Shown: positions 1-9,959 of the stretch, in pieces | How positions within the stretch are numbered: the first letter of the stretch is position 1 | How the letters are laid out: each line of letters opens with the position of its first letter | Assembly (NCBI RefSeq): GCF_000972385.1 | Contig: NZ_JXTE01000007.1 | Location: 107,763 to 171,762, forward strand | Reading direction: 5' to 3' | From: Streptomyces sp. WM6386 | GTDB lineage: Bacteria > Actinomycetota > Actinomycetes > Streptomycetales > Streptomycetaceae | DNA length: 64,000 bases | Position numbers and translations under genes: made by a program | The notes under the pieces: generated by a model | Told to the model about the DNA's origin: nothing | The model's database searches: none | The model's input: only the letters and a program-made list of their open reading frames with translations

Positions 1-854
1 ACTCGCCCGAGGCCCTGCTGGCCGCCGGCGTGGACGGCATCGTCGTCGCGGCCGCGACCGACGCCCACCCCGCGCTGATCCTGGCCGGCGTCGAGGCCGG
101 TATCCCCGTCTTCTGCGAGAAGCCCGTCGCCAAGCACATGAGCGACGGCGTCGAGGTCCTCAAGGCGATCCAGGGCAAGGACGTGCCGATCCAGATCGGC
201 TACAACCGCCGCTTCGACGCCGGGTTCGTCGCCGCGCGTGCCGCCGTGCGGGCCGGGGAGCTCGGCAAGCTGCACACCGTGCGGTCGACCACGCTGGACC
301 CGGCGCCCCCGCCGGCCGCGTACGTCGCCGCGTCGGGCGGCATCTTCCGCGACTGTTCGGTGCACGACTTCGACATCATCCGCTGGGTGACCGGCCGCGA
401 GGTCGTCGAGGTGTACGCCGTCGGCGGCAACCGGGGTGCCGACTACATCAAGGAGGCGGGCGACGCCGACACCACCGGCGCGCTCCTCACCCTCGACGAC
501 GGCACCATCGCGGTGATCTCCAACTCCCGTCACAACGCCCGGGGTTACGACGTCCGCATGGAGATCCACGGCTTCACGGACTCCATCGCCGTGGGCCTGG
601 AGGACAAGCTGCCGCTGCGCTCGGTCGAGCCCGGCGTGACGTTCCCGGCCGGCACGCCGCACGACTTCTTCATGGACCGCTTCACCGAGGCCTACCGCGC
701 CGAACTCACCGCGTTCACCGAGGTCGTCGCGGGCAACCGCACCTCCCCGTGCACGGTCGAGGACGCCCTGGAGGCCGGCTGGATCGCCGAGGCGTGCACA
801 CTGTCCCTGCACGAGCACCGTCCTGTCACCATCGAGGAGGTACGGCAGGCATGA
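1..854 (+). CDS. Gfo/Idh/MocA dehydrogenase, IolG-like (5' end outside window)
   Basis: The reading frame is open from base 3, so the first 70 or so residues, including the N-terminal part of the Rossmann fold, lie left of the window. What remains has the family hallmarks: an EKP motif (CEKPVAKH), then GYNRRFD, then the catalytic-type D...H pair in RDCSVHDFD, and a C-terminal alpha/beta dimerisation domain. These resemble NAD-dependent myo-inositol 2-dehydrogenases, but the family covers many sugars and polyols, so the substrate is inferred from the inositol locus nearby. The stop overlaps the next start as ATGA, which indicates translational coupling. Confidence 0.85.
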   Translation, partial: SPEALLAAGVDGIVVAAATDAHPALILAGVEAGIPVFCEKPVAKHMSDGVEVLKAIQGKDVPIQIGYNRRFDAGFVAARAAVRAGELGKLHTVRSTTLDPAPPPAAYVAASGGIFRDCSVHDFDIIRWVTGREVVEVYAVGGNRGADYIKEAGDADTTGALLTLDDGTIAVISNSRHNARGYDVRMEIHGFTDSIAVGLEDKLPLRSVEPGVTFPAGTPHDFFMDRFTEAYRAELTAFTEVVAGNRTSPCTVEDALEAGWIAEACTLSLHEHRPVTIEEVRQA

Positions 855-1873
855 GCGAGCCGGGCCGGGAACCACTGCGCATCGGAGTGCTGGGAGCCGC
901 ACGGATCACCGAACGCTCCCTCGTCGACCCGGCCCGGATCACCGGCCACCGCCTCGTCGCGGTGGCCGCGCGCGACCGGTCCCGCGCCGAGGCGTTCGCG
1001 GGCGAGCACGGCGTGGAGCGGGTCGTCGACTCGTACGCCGATCTGCTCGCCGACCCCGAGATCGACGTCGTGTACAACCCTCTCGCCAACGGTCTGCACG
1101 GGCCGTGGAACCTCGCCGCCCTCGCGGCAGGCAAGCATGTGCTGAGCGAGAAGCCGTCGGCGAGCAATGCCGAGGAGGCCGCCGAGGTGCGGGAGGCGGC
1201 GGCGAAGTCCGGGACCGTCTTCATGGAGGCGTTCCACTACCTCTTCCACCCGGTCACCCGTCGCCTGCACGAGATTCTCGCGAGCGGCGAGATCGGCGAT
1301 CTGGAGCGGGTGGAGGCCATGGTCGCGATCGCCGCACCGCCCGACACCGACCCGCGCTGGTCCCTGCCGCTGGCCGGCGGCGCCGTGATGGACCTGGGCT
1401 GCTACAGCGTGCACGCGCTGCGCATGCTCGCCCCCTTCGCGGGCGGCGCCCCACGGCTCGTCTCCGCGCGGGGCGGGGAGCGTGCGAGCGCGCCGGGCGT
1501 CGACGAATGGCTGGACACCGAGCTGGAGTTCCCCGGTGGGGCGACCGGGTCGGCGCGCTGTCACATGGCGTACGACGGACTGGACATGAGCATCCGGATC
1601 ATCGGCGGCCGGGGCGAGGTGAGCGCCCCGAACTTCGTGCTGCCGCACCTGGACGACCGGGTCGTGGTCCGCACCGCCGAGGGCGAGCGGACCGAGCGGC
1701 TGGGCACCCGGTCGTCGTACACGTACCAGCTGGAGGCGTTCGCGGCGCGGGTGCGTGAGGGGGCGCCGGTGCCGCTCGACGCGGATGACGCGGTGGCGAC
1801 GATGACGCTGATCGACGAGAGCTACCGGGCGGCAGGGTTCGAGCCGCGGCCTCGGTCGGTCGTGAACCGGTAG
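851..1873 (+). CDS. Gfo/Idh/MocA family oxidoreductase
   Basis: 340-residue NAD(P)-dependent oxidoreductase. The Rossmann motif is near the N-terminus (IGVLGAARI), the EKP motif reads SEKPSASN, and the substrate domain holds DLGCYSVH, the form seen in the dihydrodiol dehydrogenase/MocA subgroup rather than in IolG. The ATG at 851 overlaps the upstream stop by four bases, which sets the start. It is the second member of a rightward operon and its 3' end overlaps the convergent TPR gene by about 50 bp. A role in oxidising an inositol or a related polyol is inference. Confidence 0.85.
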   Translation: MSEPGREPLRIGVLGAARITERSLVDPARITGHRLVAVAARDRSRAEAFAGEHGVERVVDSYADLLADPEIDVVYNPLANGLHGPWNLAALAAGKHVLSEKPSASNAEEAAEVREAAAKSGTVFMEAFHYLFHPVTRRLHEILASGEIGDLERVEAMVAIAAPPDTDPRWSLPLAGGAVMDLGCYSVHALRMLAPFAGGAPRLVSARGGERASAPGVDEWLDTELEFPGGATGSARCHMAYDGLDMSIRIIGGRGEVSAPNFVLPHLDDRVVVRTAEGERTERLGTRSSYTYQLEAFAARVREGAPVPLDADDAVATMTLIDESYRAAGFEPRPRSVVNR

Positions 1874-3489
1874 ACGGACGACAGATACGGCTCCCCCGTC
1901 GCGGCCTCCCATGCGCGCACGACCGCGACGGATCGGGCCTGTTGGAACGCCCTCAAGCACATGGCGTGGACATACGTGGCATCCGCGCGACGAGTGAGAG
2001 CGGCGAGCGAGCGCAGGGCCGTGACCTTTTCGTCGAGGTCGCTCGCGGCGGCCCTGGCGCGCAGCGCGTCGGCGAGTACGTCCCGGATCGTGGCGAGCTC
2101 GGCCTCGACGCCCGGCCGGTCCCGGTGTTCCCTCAGGACGGCTTCCGCCTCCTCGTAGCAGGACACGATTCCCGCGAGGTCGTCGGCGCTCCGGAGAGCC
2201 TGGCCGAGGACGCGGAGGCGGCGGGCGGTGAGCGGGTGGTACGTCTCCCAGTCGGACTCGGTCAGCCTCCGGGTGAGGGTGAGCGCCTCGTGGGCGCTCG
2301 TCACGGCCGACTCCGCGTCACCCGCGTCGTCCTGACGGAGGCTCAGATTGGCCAGCACGCGGGCCAGTTCGGGCTCGTGCGCCGCGTCGCGGGCCACTGC
2401 GCGCCGGTATGCGGCGATGCCGCGTTCCGTGGCCGCGACGGCTTCGCGGTGGCGGCCGGCCCGGCGGTGACAGCGGGCCAGGTCGTCCAGGGTCTGCGCG
2501 AGCAGCGGATCGGTGTCCCGCGACTCCTCGGAGTACAGGTCGGCCAACTCCTGGAGGGTGCTCAACTCGTCGTCGGGCGCGTCGGCTTCGGCAAGCGTGT
2601 CGGCCAGACACCTCAGCGCGACGGGCAGCCATGCCGCACCCGCGGGGGTCCGCATCTCGGCCACCGCCTCCTCGGCCGTCGTGCGTGCCGTCTCCCGGTC
2701 GCCCCTGGCTCCGTGGCAGTCGGCCAGGTCCATGAGCAGTTGTGCGCGCAACGGCAGAATGATCCCGGGGTACGCGAGGAAGACCCCACCGCGCAACGAC
2801 TCCCTCGCCTCGGGTCCGAGCGCCAGCGCCTCCTCGTGGCGCCCGAGGGCCTTCAACCCGCCGACGAGCTCCACGAACACGCGCGACGTGACGAGCAGAA
2901 CCCTGCTGGACTCCCGCAACGACATGGACCGCAGCAGCCCGGCGCACTCCTCGTACACGAGCACGGACTGTTCCGTGTGCCCCAGCACACCGAGCACCAG
3001 CGCATAGGTGCGCAGGGCGCCCGGCAGGGAGCCCAGGGAGCGGTCCCGGCCGGCCGGAGCCGGGCCGTGACGATACGTCTCGACGCAGCGTCGGGCCGCC
3101 TCCAGCGCCTCCTCGGCTCTGCCGCTCCCCAGGAGTGCCTGCGCCCGGACATGCAGCAGGTACGCGGTCTCCGCCTGCGACGGCCGGGCCCCTGGTACGG
3201 CGTCCGCGACGACCGCCACCGCGCACGCCTCCTCGTGCCGTTCCATCGCGTCCAGCGCGTGCGCGTACAGGGCCAGGGCTCGGGCCCGGCGGACCGGGCG
3301 GCTCGGGTGGGCGCGGTGCAGCACGGCGACAGCCTCTTCGGCCCAGGCGAGCAGGCGCTCGGGCGGACTGGGCCGCAGCAGTACCCAGCCGGGGGTGAGA
3401 CAGCGCAGCAGCAAGGCTGCGAGCAGCGGCTCGCCCACCCCGGGCGCCAGCCTGGCCAGCCCGCGCGCCACCGGCAGCAGGACCCTCAT
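1822..3489 (-). CDS. TPR-repeat protein
   Basis: 555-residue, Ala/Leu/Arg/Glu-rich helical protein made of repeated TPR-like helix pairs (patterns such as LGRHEEALALGPEARESL and AGRHREAVAATERGIAAYR). This is typical of the large Streptomyces TPR proteins thought to act as scaffolds or signalling partners. No catalytic domain, signal peptide or clear membrane segment was seen. The start at 3489 is chosen because GGAGGT sits four bases upstream; an in-frame start at 3546 has no such site. The specific function is unknown. Confidence 0.75.
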   Translation of the reverse strand: MRVLLPVARGLARLAPGVGEPLLAALLLRCLTPGWVLLRPSPPERLLAWAEEAVAVLHRAHPSRPVRRARALALYAHALDAMERHEEACAVAVVADAVPGARPSQAETAYLLHVRAQALLGSGRAEEALEAARRCVETYRHGPAPAGRDRSLGSLPGALRTYALVLGVLGHTEQSVLVYEECAGLLRSMSLRESSRVLLVTSRVFVELVGGLKALGRHEEALALGPEARESLRGGVFLAYPGIILPLRAQLLMDLADCHGARGDRETARTTAEEAVAEMRTPAGAAWLPVALRCLADTLAEADAPDDELSTLQELADLYSEESRDTDPLLAQTLDDLARCHRRAGRHREAVAATERGIAAYRRAVARDAAHEPELARVLANLSLRQDDAGDAESAVTSAHEALTLTRRLTESDWETYHPLTARRLRVLGQALRSADDLAGIVSCYEEAEAVLREHRDRPGVEAELATIRDVLADALRARAAASDLDEKVTALRSLAALTRRADATYVHAMCLRAFQQARSVAVVRAWEAATGEPYLSSVYRFTTDRGRGSNPAAR

Positions 3490-3551
3490 GCACACCTCCG
3501 TCGCCCTCACACAAAGGACAGCCGCAAGAGCGCCCCGGTTGCACACCTGCC

Positions 3552-4016
3552 ATGATCGACCCCATGGCCGTGCAGATCACCCCCGCCCAAGTCACCGACA
3601 TCCAGCAGGTCTTGGCGGACCACCCCCGCTACTGGGGCGACCGCGACCTGCGCTCGCTCCATCTCCTCGCCCTGGTGCGGGAGTTCGGCTCGACCTGCCT
3701 GGTCGCCCGCGCCGACGACGGCATCCGCGGCTACCTCATCGGCTTCGTCACGCCCGACGGCACGGGGTACGTCCATCTGATCGCCACCCGAGACGACACC
3801 CGCGGCACCGGACTCGGCCGCGATCTGTACGCCGCGTTCGTCGAGGCCGCCCGCGAGCTGGGCGCCGTCCGGCTGAAGGCGATCACGTCGATCGCCAACG
3901 AGGGGTCGGTCGCCTTCCATCGCGGCCTGGGGTTCGAGGCGCGTGTCGAGGAGGAGTACAACGGCCCTGGTCAGCCGATGGTGGTCTTCACACGAGCTCT
4001 CCCCGGAACACCGTGA
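3552..4016 (+). CDS. GNAT family N-acetyltransferase
   Basis: 154 residues with a single GNAT domain. The acetyl-CoA binding motif A is visible as RDDTRGTGLGRDLY around residues 80-93, followed by an ITSIANEGSVAFHRGLGF segment typical of motif B. Acceptor unknown. There is no clear ribosome binding site; the ATG at 3564 is an alternative start. It is divergent from the TPR gene and its 3' end overlaps the convergent PhzF-like gene by 29 bp. Confidence 0.8.
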   Translation: MIDPMAVQITPAQVTDIQQVLADHPRYWGDRDLRSLHLLALVREFGSTCLVARADDGIRGYLIGFVTPDGTGYVHLIATRDDTRGTGLGRDLYAAFVEAARELGAVRLKAITSIANEGSVAFHRGLGFEARVEEEYNGPGQPMVVFTRALPGTP

Positions 4017-4815
4017 CCGCGTCCCCGGTCAGATGGACGCGGTCTCCGCGCACCTCCGTGCGGACCAGGCCCGTCCGTGCGGAAGTCTGAAGGCCGAGCA
4101 GCCTGTCGCGGCCCAGGCGATCCGACCAGTAGGGCGCCAGACCGGTGTGGGCACTGCCCGTGACCGGGTCCTCGGGGATGCCGTTCGCGGGGGCGAAGAA
4201 GCGCGAGACGAAGTCGTACGACCCACCGGTCCCGTCCGCCGGCGCGGTGACGGTGACGGCGCGCAGCCCCTCGCGGACCGTCAGCGCGGCGAGTGCCGCC
4301 AGGTCGGGGGTCAGGGCCCGGACGGTGGCCTCGTCGGACAGGACGACCAGCAGATCCCCGACCGGGCGAGTCCGACGGGTGGCCTCGGGCTCTGTACCGA
4401 GCGCCGCGGACAGACCGGGCGATGCCGGGACCTCGGTGCCGGGCGCGGCGGGGAAGTCCAGGGTGATGCCGCCGGTGTCGGCCAGGTGGGCGACGAGCGT
4501 GCCGTGCAGCCGGCTGCGGAAGCGGACCGCGCCGCGCAGCCCGCTGGTGGTGCGCAGGATGTGTGCCGTGGCCAGCGTGGCGTGGCCGCACAGTTTGGCC
4601 TCGACCGTGGGCGTGAACCAGCGGATGGCCCAGTCCGCCTCGGCCCCCGGGGGCAGGGGAAGGGCGAACGCGGTCTCCGAGTGGCGCAGTTCGGCGGCCA
4701 CCCGCCGCATCCAGACCTCGTCGGGCCACTCCCCGGCGGGCAGCAGACACACACCCGCCGGATTTCCGGCGAAGGGACGGTCGGTGAAGGCGTCGACCAC
4801 ATGGATGGGGAGCAT
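3988..4815 (-). CDS. PhzF family epimerase/isomerase
   Basis: 275 residues, full length for the PhzF fold. The N-terminus IHVVDAFTDRPFAGNPAGV and the SETAF segment carrying the conserved Glu47 identify it. A second conserved segment reads ELCGHATLATAH-like (KLCGHATLA), and NGIPEDPVTGSAH is typical of the second half. PhzF itself isomerises a phenazine precursor, but most homologues act on unknown small molecules, and no phenazine genes are nearby. No ribosome binding site is seen; a TAGGGT box six bases upstream of the ATG suggests a leaderless transcript. Confidence 0.85.
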   Translation of the reverse strand: MLPIHVVDAFTDRPFAGNPAGVCLLPAGEWPDEVWMRRVAAELRHSETAFALPLPPGAEADWAIRWFTPTVEAKLCGHATLATAHILRTTSGLRGAVRFRSRLHGTLVAHLADTGGITLDFPAAPGTEVPASPGLSAALGTEPEATRRTRPVGDLLVVLSDEATVRALTPDLAALAALTVREGLRAVTVTAPADGTGGSYDFVSRFFAPANGIPEDPVTGSAHTGLAPYWSDRLGRDRLLGLQTSARTGLVRTEVRGDRVHLTGDAVTVFRGELV

Positions 4816-4821
4816 GGCCGG

Positions 4822-4827
4822 ACCCTA
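4822..4827 (-). promoter_or_regulatory. -10 box of a probable leaderless promoter (PhzF gene)
   Basis: TAGGGT on the minus strand, a perfect match to the Streptomyces TAGRRT -10 pattern, ends six bases before the ATG at 4815. No Shine-Dalgarno sequence lies between. Confidence 0.5.
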
Positions 4828-4873
4828 GCGACGCCGACCCCCGTCCGGACAAGTCCAGTTACGAAGAAGTGGA

Positions 4874-5890
4874 TCAGTACAGGGTCGGCCGCTCCACCAA
4901 CTCCACCTCCACACGGCCACCTTCGTTCAAGGCCCGCACGCCCGCCTCGCACACGGCGGCCGCCGCGTAGCCGTCCCAGGTACTGGGCCCGGTGACCTCG
5001 CCTCGGCGGGTGGCGTCGACCCACACCTGGAGCTCGCGGTCGTAGGCGTCGGCGAAGCGGTCGATGAAGTCCTGGGAGATGGTTCCGCCCCAACGGCCTG
5101 CCATGTTGGTGACCATGGCGTGGCCGTCGCCGATGCGGGCGGTGCCGCGTTCGCAGACCACCTCCGCCTGGACCTGGTAACCGAAGCCGCAGTTGACGAA
5201 GATCTCCACGTCGACGACCGCGCCGCCGTCCGTCTCGAACACCACGAACTGCGGGTCCTGGAGGTCCTCCGGCGCGTTCGCGGACGGTTTGGGCCGCAGC
5301 ACGGTGACGGCGGTGATCTCCTGGCCGAGCAGCCAGCGGGTCACGTCCGTCTCGTGCGCCACCGAGTCGCTGACGAGCATGTCACTGGTGAAGAAGGGCG
5401 GGCTGGCCGCGTTGCGGTGCCGGTTGTGCACCATCAGCGGACGGCCCAACTGACCTGTCTCCAGCAGGGACTTGAGTTTCATGTACTCGGCGTCGTAGCG
5501 CCGCATGAAGCCGACCTGAACCCGCCGGTGACCCAGCTTCCGCTCGGCCTCCAGCACTCGCAGCGCCGACGCCGAGTCGGGGGTGAGCGGCTTCTCGCAC
5601 AGAACCGGGAGATCCCGTTCGAGGGCGGCGAGCAGTGCCCCCTCGTGGGCCGGCCCCGACGAGGCGATCAGCACGGCGTCGACGTCGGGCGCCGCGAGTG
5701 CGGTCGCCGCGTCGGTGTAGGCGGTGCAGCCGTCGACGCGGGCCGCGACGGCCTTGGCCCGCTCCGCGTCGACGTCCACGACGGCGCTCACCCGTGCGCC
5801 GCTGGTGACCTCTTCGATACGGCGCACATGGTCGGCGCCCATCTTTCCCGTACCGATGACCGCGACTTGGAGCGGTGCACGCTGGGTCAT
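4874..5890 (-). CDS. iolG: Inositol 2-dehydrogenase-like (IolG), Gfo/Idh/MocA family
   Basis: 338 residues. An N-terminal Rossmann fold ([17 protein letters not shown]), EKP motif ([11 protein letters not shown]), [10 protein letters not shown], and SDSVAHETD in the substrate domain carry the conserved D/S..H arrangement of inositol dehydrogenases. It would oxidise myo-inositol or an isomer to an inosose with NAD. It is the last gene of the leftward transporter operon, ten bases after the IolE-like gene, which supports the assignment. Its substrate isomer cannot be read from sequence, and two further family members lie at the window start. Confidence 0.8.
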   Translation of the reverse strand: MTQRAPLQVAVIGTGKMGADHVRRIEEVTSGARVSAVVDVDAERAKAVAARVDGCTAYTDAATALAAPDVDAVLIASSGPAHEGALLAALERDLPVLCEKPLTPDSASALRVLEAERKLGHRRVQVGFMRRYDAEYMKLKSLLETGQLGRPLMVHNRHRNAASPPFFTSDMLVSDSVAHETDVTRWLLGQEITAVTVLRPKPSANAPEDLQDPQFVVFETDGGAVVDVEIFVNCGFGYQVQAEVVCERGTARIGDGHAMVTNMAGRWGGTISQDFIDRFADAYDRELQVWVDATRRGEVTGPSTWDGYAAAAVCEAGVRALNEGGRVEVELVERPTLY

Positions 5891-5900
5891 GACCGCCCTC

Positions 5901-6800
5901 TCAGGCTCCGCAGGACCGCAGGAACTTGCGGGTGCGTACGGCGATCGGCAGCGGCTTGTCCGGCTCGCACGGGTACATGTCCTGCTCGACGATGGCGAAC
6001 AGCTCCACGCCGAGTTTCTGCGCGGCCACCAGCACCGGCTCCAACTCCGGTACGCCGGAGGGCGGTTCGCACATCACCCCGCGCTGCACCGCCGGTCCGA
6101 ACGGCACCTCGTTCGCCACGACGTCGGCGAGGATCGCCGGGTCGACCTGCTTGAGGTGGAGGTAGCCGATGCGTTCGCCGTACGTCTCGATCAGCTTGAC
6201 GCTGTCGCCGCCGCAGTAGGCGTAGTGACCGGTGTCCAGGCAGAGGTTGACGAGTTCGGAGTCGGTCGAGTCGAGGAAGTGCTCGACGTGGTCCTCGGTG
6301 TCGAGGTGGGTGTCGGCGTGCGGGTGCACGACGATGTCGAGGCCGTACGCCTCCTTCACCTCATGGCCGAGCCGCTCCATGCCCTTGGTGAGGTGGGCCC
6401 ACTGCTCGTGGGTCAGCTCCGGGGGTTCGAGGATCTCGGCGGTCTTGTCGTCGCGCCAGAACGACGGGATGACGACGAGGTGCTGTGCGCCCATCGCCTG
6501 GGTGAGGGCGGCGACCTGGCTGACGTGCTCCCAGGTCGACTCCCACACGGAGGGGCCTCGGTGCAGACCGGTGAAGACCGTGCCGGCCGACACCGTGAGG
6601 TCCCGCCTGGCCACCTCGTCCGTCAGCCGGGCCGGGTCGGTGGGCAGATAGCCGTAGGGGCCCAACTCGATCCAGGAGTAGCCCGCTTCGGCGACCTCGT
6701 CCAGGAAGCGTTCCCAGGGGACCTGCTGGGGGTCGTCGGGGAACCAGACGCCCCAGGAGTCGGGGGCGGAGCCGACCCGGATGCGGTCCAGGGCGGTCAC
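5901..6800 (-). CDS. iolE: IolE-like inosose dehydratase (TIM-barrel isomerase/epimerase family)
   Basis: 299 residues, AP-endonuclease-2 type TIM barrel. The N-terminal [14 protein letters not shown] is characteristic of IolE. Metal-ligand type segments are visible as VHPHADTH and [13 protein letters not shown], and a C-terminal [14 protein letters not shown]. The expected reaction is dehydration of 2-keto-myo-inositol to the diketone that IolD hydrolyses. The GTG start at 6800 overlaps the stop of the ABC ATPase gene as GTGA, so the genes are translationally coupled. Other sugar isomerase activities of the fold remain possible. Confidence 0.8.
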   Translation of the reverse strand: MTALDRIRVGSAPDSWGVWFPDDPQQVPWERFLDEVAEAGYSWIELGPYGYLPTDPARLTDEVARRDLTVSAGTVFTGLHRGPSVWESTWEHVSQVAALTQAMGAQHLVVIPSFWRDDKTAEILEPPELTHEQWAHLTKGMERLGHEVKEAYGLDIVVHPHADTHLDTEDHVEHFLDSTDSELVNLCLDTGHYAYCGGDSVKLIETYGERIGYLHLKQVDPAILADVVANEVPFGPAVQRGVMCEPPSGVPELEPVLVAAQKLGVELFAIVEQDMYPCEPDKPLPIAVRTRKFLRSCGA

Positions 6801-7711
6801 GACGCGTCTTCCTTGGTCACCACGACCGGTGCCGTGAGGTCCTGCTCCTCCGGGAGCTCCTCCACGTCGACGCCGCGGACCTGTGACAACTCGTGCTTGA
6901 GGGCGGCGAGTTCGGAGCCGCCGGCCATGTGGTTGGTGAGCTCTTCGAGGCTGACCTCGTCGCGGGAGGCGTTGAGTTCCATGGTGCCCAGACGCAGGAC
7001 GCTGAAGTGGTCGCCGACCATGTAGGCGTGGTGGGGGTTGTGGGTGATGAAGATGACGCCGAGGCCGCGGTCGCGGGCGGCGGCGATGTACTTCAGCACG
7101 ACACCGGACTGCTTGACGCCGAGGGCGGCGGTCGGCTCGTCCAGGATCAGGACGCGGGCGCCGAAGTAGACGGCGCGGGCGATGGCCACGCACTGGCGCT
7201 GGCCGCCGGAGAGGGTGCCGATGGGCTGGTCCATGTCGTCCAGGACGATGCCCATGTTGCGGAGCTCTTCGTCGGCGGTCTTCTTCATCTTCTCGATGTC
7301 GAGACGGCGCACGGGCCAGGGGCCCTTGGTGATCTCGGAGCCGAGGAAGAAGTTGCGCCACACCGGCATCAGCGGGACCACGGCGAGGTCCTGGTAGACG
7401 GTGGCGATGCCCTTGTCGAGGGCCTCGCGCGGGGTGGAGAAGCGCACCGGGGAGCCGTCGACGAGGAACTCGCCCTCGGTGTGCTGGTGCAGCCCGGAGA
7501 TGATCTTGATGAGGGTGGACTTGCCGGCGCCGTTGTCACCGAGCACACAGGTGACCTGGCTGGGGAAGACCTTCAGGTCGACACCGTGCAGGGCGCGGAT
7601 GTTGCCGTACGACTTGCCGGCGTTGCGGAGTTCGACGATCGCCCCGTCGGTGGCGGGGGCGTCGTCGGCGAGAACGGCTCCGTGGGTGCCGGCTTCGTTG
7701 CTGGATGTCAT
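6797..7711 (-). CDS. Sugar ABC transporter ATP-binding protein
   Basis: 304 residues with one ABC domain. Walker [10 protein letters not shown] is near residue 55, the signature is [14 protein letters not shown], and Walker B is [14 protein letters not shown]. Unlike the two-domain RbsA/XylG proteins it has a single cassette, so it must dimerise to drive the permease. The start is set by GGAGGT seven bases upstream of the ATG. It lies five bases after the permease stop, within the inositol transporter operon. Cytoplasmic face of the membrane. Confidence 0.9.
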   Translation of the reverse strand: MTSSNEAGTHGAVLADDAPATDGAIVELRNAGKSYGNIRALHGVDLKVFPSQVTCVLGDNGAGKSTLIKIISGLHQHTEGEFLVDGSPVRFSTPREALDKGIATVYQDLAVVPLMPVWRNFFLGSEITKGPWPVRRLDIEKMKKTADEELRNMGIVLDDMDQPIGTLSGGQRQCVAIARAVYFGARVLILDEPTAALGVKQSGVVLKYIAAARDRGLGVIFITHNPHHAYMVGDHFSVLRLGTMELNASRDEVSLEELTNHMAGGSELAALKHELSQVRGVDVEELPEEQDLTAPVVVTKEDAS

Positions 7712-7716
7712 TGCGG

Positions 7717-8793
7717 TCACCTCCGGGTCGCCGTGCGGCTGACCCACAGATTGATCAGGACGGCGCCGAGGAGCATCACGCCGAGGAAGGCCTTGAACCA
7801 GTCCGGGTTCCAGCCGGCGTAGACGATGCCCTGCTGCACCATGCCGAACATGAACGCACCGAAGACCGGGCCGATCGCGGAGCCGGCGCCGCCGGTCAGC
7901 AGACAGCCGCCGATCACCGCGGCGGAGATGTAGATGAGCTCCTGGCCCACGCCCTCGCCGGACTGCACGGTGTTGAAGGAGAACAGGTTGTGCATGCCGA
8001 CGAACCAGGCGCCGAAGCCGACCAGCATGAACAGGGAGATCTTGGTGAAGGTCACCGGGACACCGACGGCCCGCGCGGAGTCCTTGTTGCCGCCGACGGC
8101 GAAGATCCAGTTGCCGTACTTGGTGCGCAGCAGTACCCAGGTCGCCAGCGCGGCGAAGACCAGCCAGTAGACGATGGTGATCTTGATCTGGACGCCGCCG
8201 ACCTCGAAGGAGGAGGCGAAGATCTTCTTCGCTCCGGAGAAGCCGTCCATGGTGCTGATGTCGTCGGTGGCCACGTTGCCGGTGACCAGCTTGGTGACCG
8301 CCAGGTTCACGCCCTGCAGGATCAGGAACGTGCCCAGGGTGATCAGGAAGCTGGGCAGACCGGTCTTGACCACCAGCCAGCCGTTGAGGAACCCGATCGC
8401 CAGCGAGACGATCAGCGCGGCGATGACGCCCACCCACACGTTCACGGTGAGCTGGTAGGCGAGCATGCTCGCGGTGAGCGCCGAGGTGATGACCGCGACG
8501 CCGGAGGAGAGGTCGAACTCGCCGCCGATCATCAGCAGCGCCACCGGCAGCGCCATGATCCCGATGGTGGAGGACTGGTAGAGGATGTTGGCCATCGAAC
8601 CGCCGTCACGCACCGGCGGGGCGGAGATGAGGAAGAACACCCACACCGCCACGGCACCGAGGAAGACACCGACGTCGGGACGCGCCAACAGGCGCAGTGC
8701 CAGGGATCGTTGAGCGGTGCGGCCGTCGGTCTCCTTCGGGCCGGGGGCCGGCGGTGTGGTCACCGCCGGCTCGGCATGCTGGGTCATACCCAT
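7717..8793 (-). CDS. Sugar ABC transporter permease (RbsC/XylH type)
   Basis: 358 residues with about ten hydrophobic segments of the BPD_transp_2 fold and an N-terminal cytoplasmic stretch of about 45 residues. It forms the membrane channel for the sugar bound by the adjacent lipoprotein. The ATG at 8793 shares a base with the upstream TGA (TGATG), the usual coupling arrangement. A GTG three bases upstream and an ATG at 8787 are alternatives. Inositol as substrate is inferred from the locus. Confidence 0.88.
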   Translation of the reverse strand: MGMTQHAEPAVTTPPAPGPKETDGRTAQRSLALRLLARPDVGVFLGAVAVWVFFLISAPPVRDGGSMANILYQSSTIGIMALPVALLMIGGEFDLSSGVAVITSALTASMLAYQLTVNVWVGVIAALIVSLAIGFLNGWLVVKTGLPSFLITLGTFLILQGVNLAVTKLVTGNVATDDISTMDGFSGAKKIFASSFEVGGVQIKITIVYWLVFAALATWVLLRTKYGNWIFAVGGNKDSARAVGVPVTFTKISLFMLVGFGAWFVGMHNLFSFNTVQSGEGVGQELIYISAAVIGGCLLTGGAGSAIGPVFGAFMFGMVQQGIVYAGWNPDWFKAFLGVMLLGAVLINLWVSRTATRR

Positions 8794-9809
8794 CACCGGG
8801 TACCCTTCGAGGCGAACTCGGCGACCTTGTCGACGTTGGTCTTGTCGACGAAGGCGGGACCGGTCAGCACCGGCTGCTCACCGCCGCCCATGTAGTTGCC
8901 GTTGTTCTTGTAGAGCCACAGCGAGTCGATCGCCAGGTAGCCCTGGAGGTAGGGCTGCTGGTCCACCGCGAACTCGATGGTGCCCTTGCTGATGGCGCCC
9001 GTCAGGTCCTTGTTGAGGTCGAAGGTCGCGACCTTGGCCTTGCTGCCCGCGTCCGCCACCGACTGCACCGCGGTCAGCGCGAAGGGGGCGCCGAGGGTGA
9101 CGACGTAGTCGATGGACTTGTCGCTGAGCTTGGCGGTGATCGTCGACTTCACGGACGGCATGTCGGTGCCGTTGACGTTCAGCGTCTGGAGCTTGCCGTC
9201 GAAGGTCTTGTCGACGCCGTCGCAGCGCTGGGTCAGGCCGATGTTGCCCTGCTCCTGGATGACACAGACGGCGTTCTTGGCGCCGGCCTCGTTCAGCCGC
9301 TTGCCGAGCGCCTCACCGGCCACGGTCTCGTCCTGGCCGAAGAACTCCATCAGACCGAGCTTCTGCCACTCGCTGACACCGGAGTTGAGGCCGACCACGG
9401 GGATGCCGGCCTTCTTCGCCTTGGCTATGACGTCCTTGAGGGCGTCCGGCTTGGCGAGGGTGACCGCGATGCCGTCGACCTTCTGGTCGATGGCGTTCTG
9501 GATGAGGTTGGCCTGGGTGGCGGCGCTCGGGTCGGCGGAGTAGATCAGCTTGACGTTGTCCTTGGCGGCCGCGGCCGTGGCGCCCTTGCGGACGATGTCC
9601 CAGAAGGTGTCACCGGCCGACTGGTGCGTGACCAGCGCGATCGTCATGCGCGGAGTGGAGGCCTTGCCCGCTGAGGCGCCGTCTGCGCTCTCCTCGGACT
9701 TCTTGCCCCCGGAGCTGCTGGAGCAGCCGGCGAGGGTCAGGGCAGCCGCCGCGGCGATCGCCACAACTGGGGCGAATCGACGAGAACGGGAGTGAGCAGA
9801 GCGGTCCAT
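8793..9809 (-). CDS. Sugar-binding lipoprotein of ABC transporter (inositol likely)
   Basis: 338 residues. A basic N-terminus, hydrophobic core and LAGC lipobox with Cys29 mark a membrane-anchored lipoprotein. A Ser/Gly/Lys/Glu linker follows, then a periplasmic-binding-protein type 1 fold of the RbsB class (for example TIALVTHQSAGDTFW). It would capture the sugar outside the cell. First gene of the leftward operon, 115 bases downstream of the predicted transcription start, with a GAGGTG ribosome site. Its proximity to the iol operator argues for inositol-responsive expression. Confidence 0.9.
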   Translation of the reverse strand: MDRSAHSRSRRFAPVVAIAAAAALTLAGCSSSSGGKKSEESADGASAGKASTPRMTIALVTHQSAGDTFWDIVRKGATAAAAKDNVKLIYSADPSAATQANLIQNAIDQKVDGIAVTLAKPDALKDVIAKAKKAGIPVVGLNSGVSEWQKLGLMEFFGQDETVAGEALGKRLNEAGAKNAVCVIQEQGNIGLTQRCDGVDKTFDGKLQTLNVNGTDMPSVKSTITAKLSDKSIDYVVTLGAPFALTAVQSVADAGSKAKVATFDLNKDLTGAISKGTIEFAVDQQPYLQGYLAIDSLWLYKNNGNYMGGGEQPVLTGPAFVDKTNVDKVAEFASKGTR

Positions 9810-9930
9810 CTTTCCTGCACCTCACTGTGCTTACGGGGGAAAGGGAGAAAGATCTCGGGGGATTCCGAGGCCCGGGATCTTGGCATGTGCGGGTCGCGTG
9901 CCGCAAATACGGCGGTTGTACTGGGACGGG

Positions 9931-9959
9931 ATTCCATCCCTTCCGGAGCCCGCTGTCAA
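9931..9959 (-). promoter_or_regulatory. Leftward promoter of the transporter/iolE/iolG operon
   Basis: On the minus strand TTGACA (9959-9954), a 17-base spacer and TGGAAT (9936-9931) form a near-ideal vegetative promoter. The -35 box lies inside the left arm of the inverted repeat at 9954-10017, so a bound regulator would block RNA polymerase. Confidence 0.75.

Noticed and set aside
1942-3555. A 537-codon open frame on the plus strand opposite the TPR gene
   Set aside because: It is antisense to a gene with a good ribosome site and TPR repeats. Its translation is Gly/Arg/Val-rich without a domain, as expected for high-GC antisense frames.
6801-7361. N-terminal extension of the IolE-like gene into the ABC ATPase gene
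   Set aside because: The frame is open, but homology starts at the GTG at 6800, which overlaps the ATPase stop.
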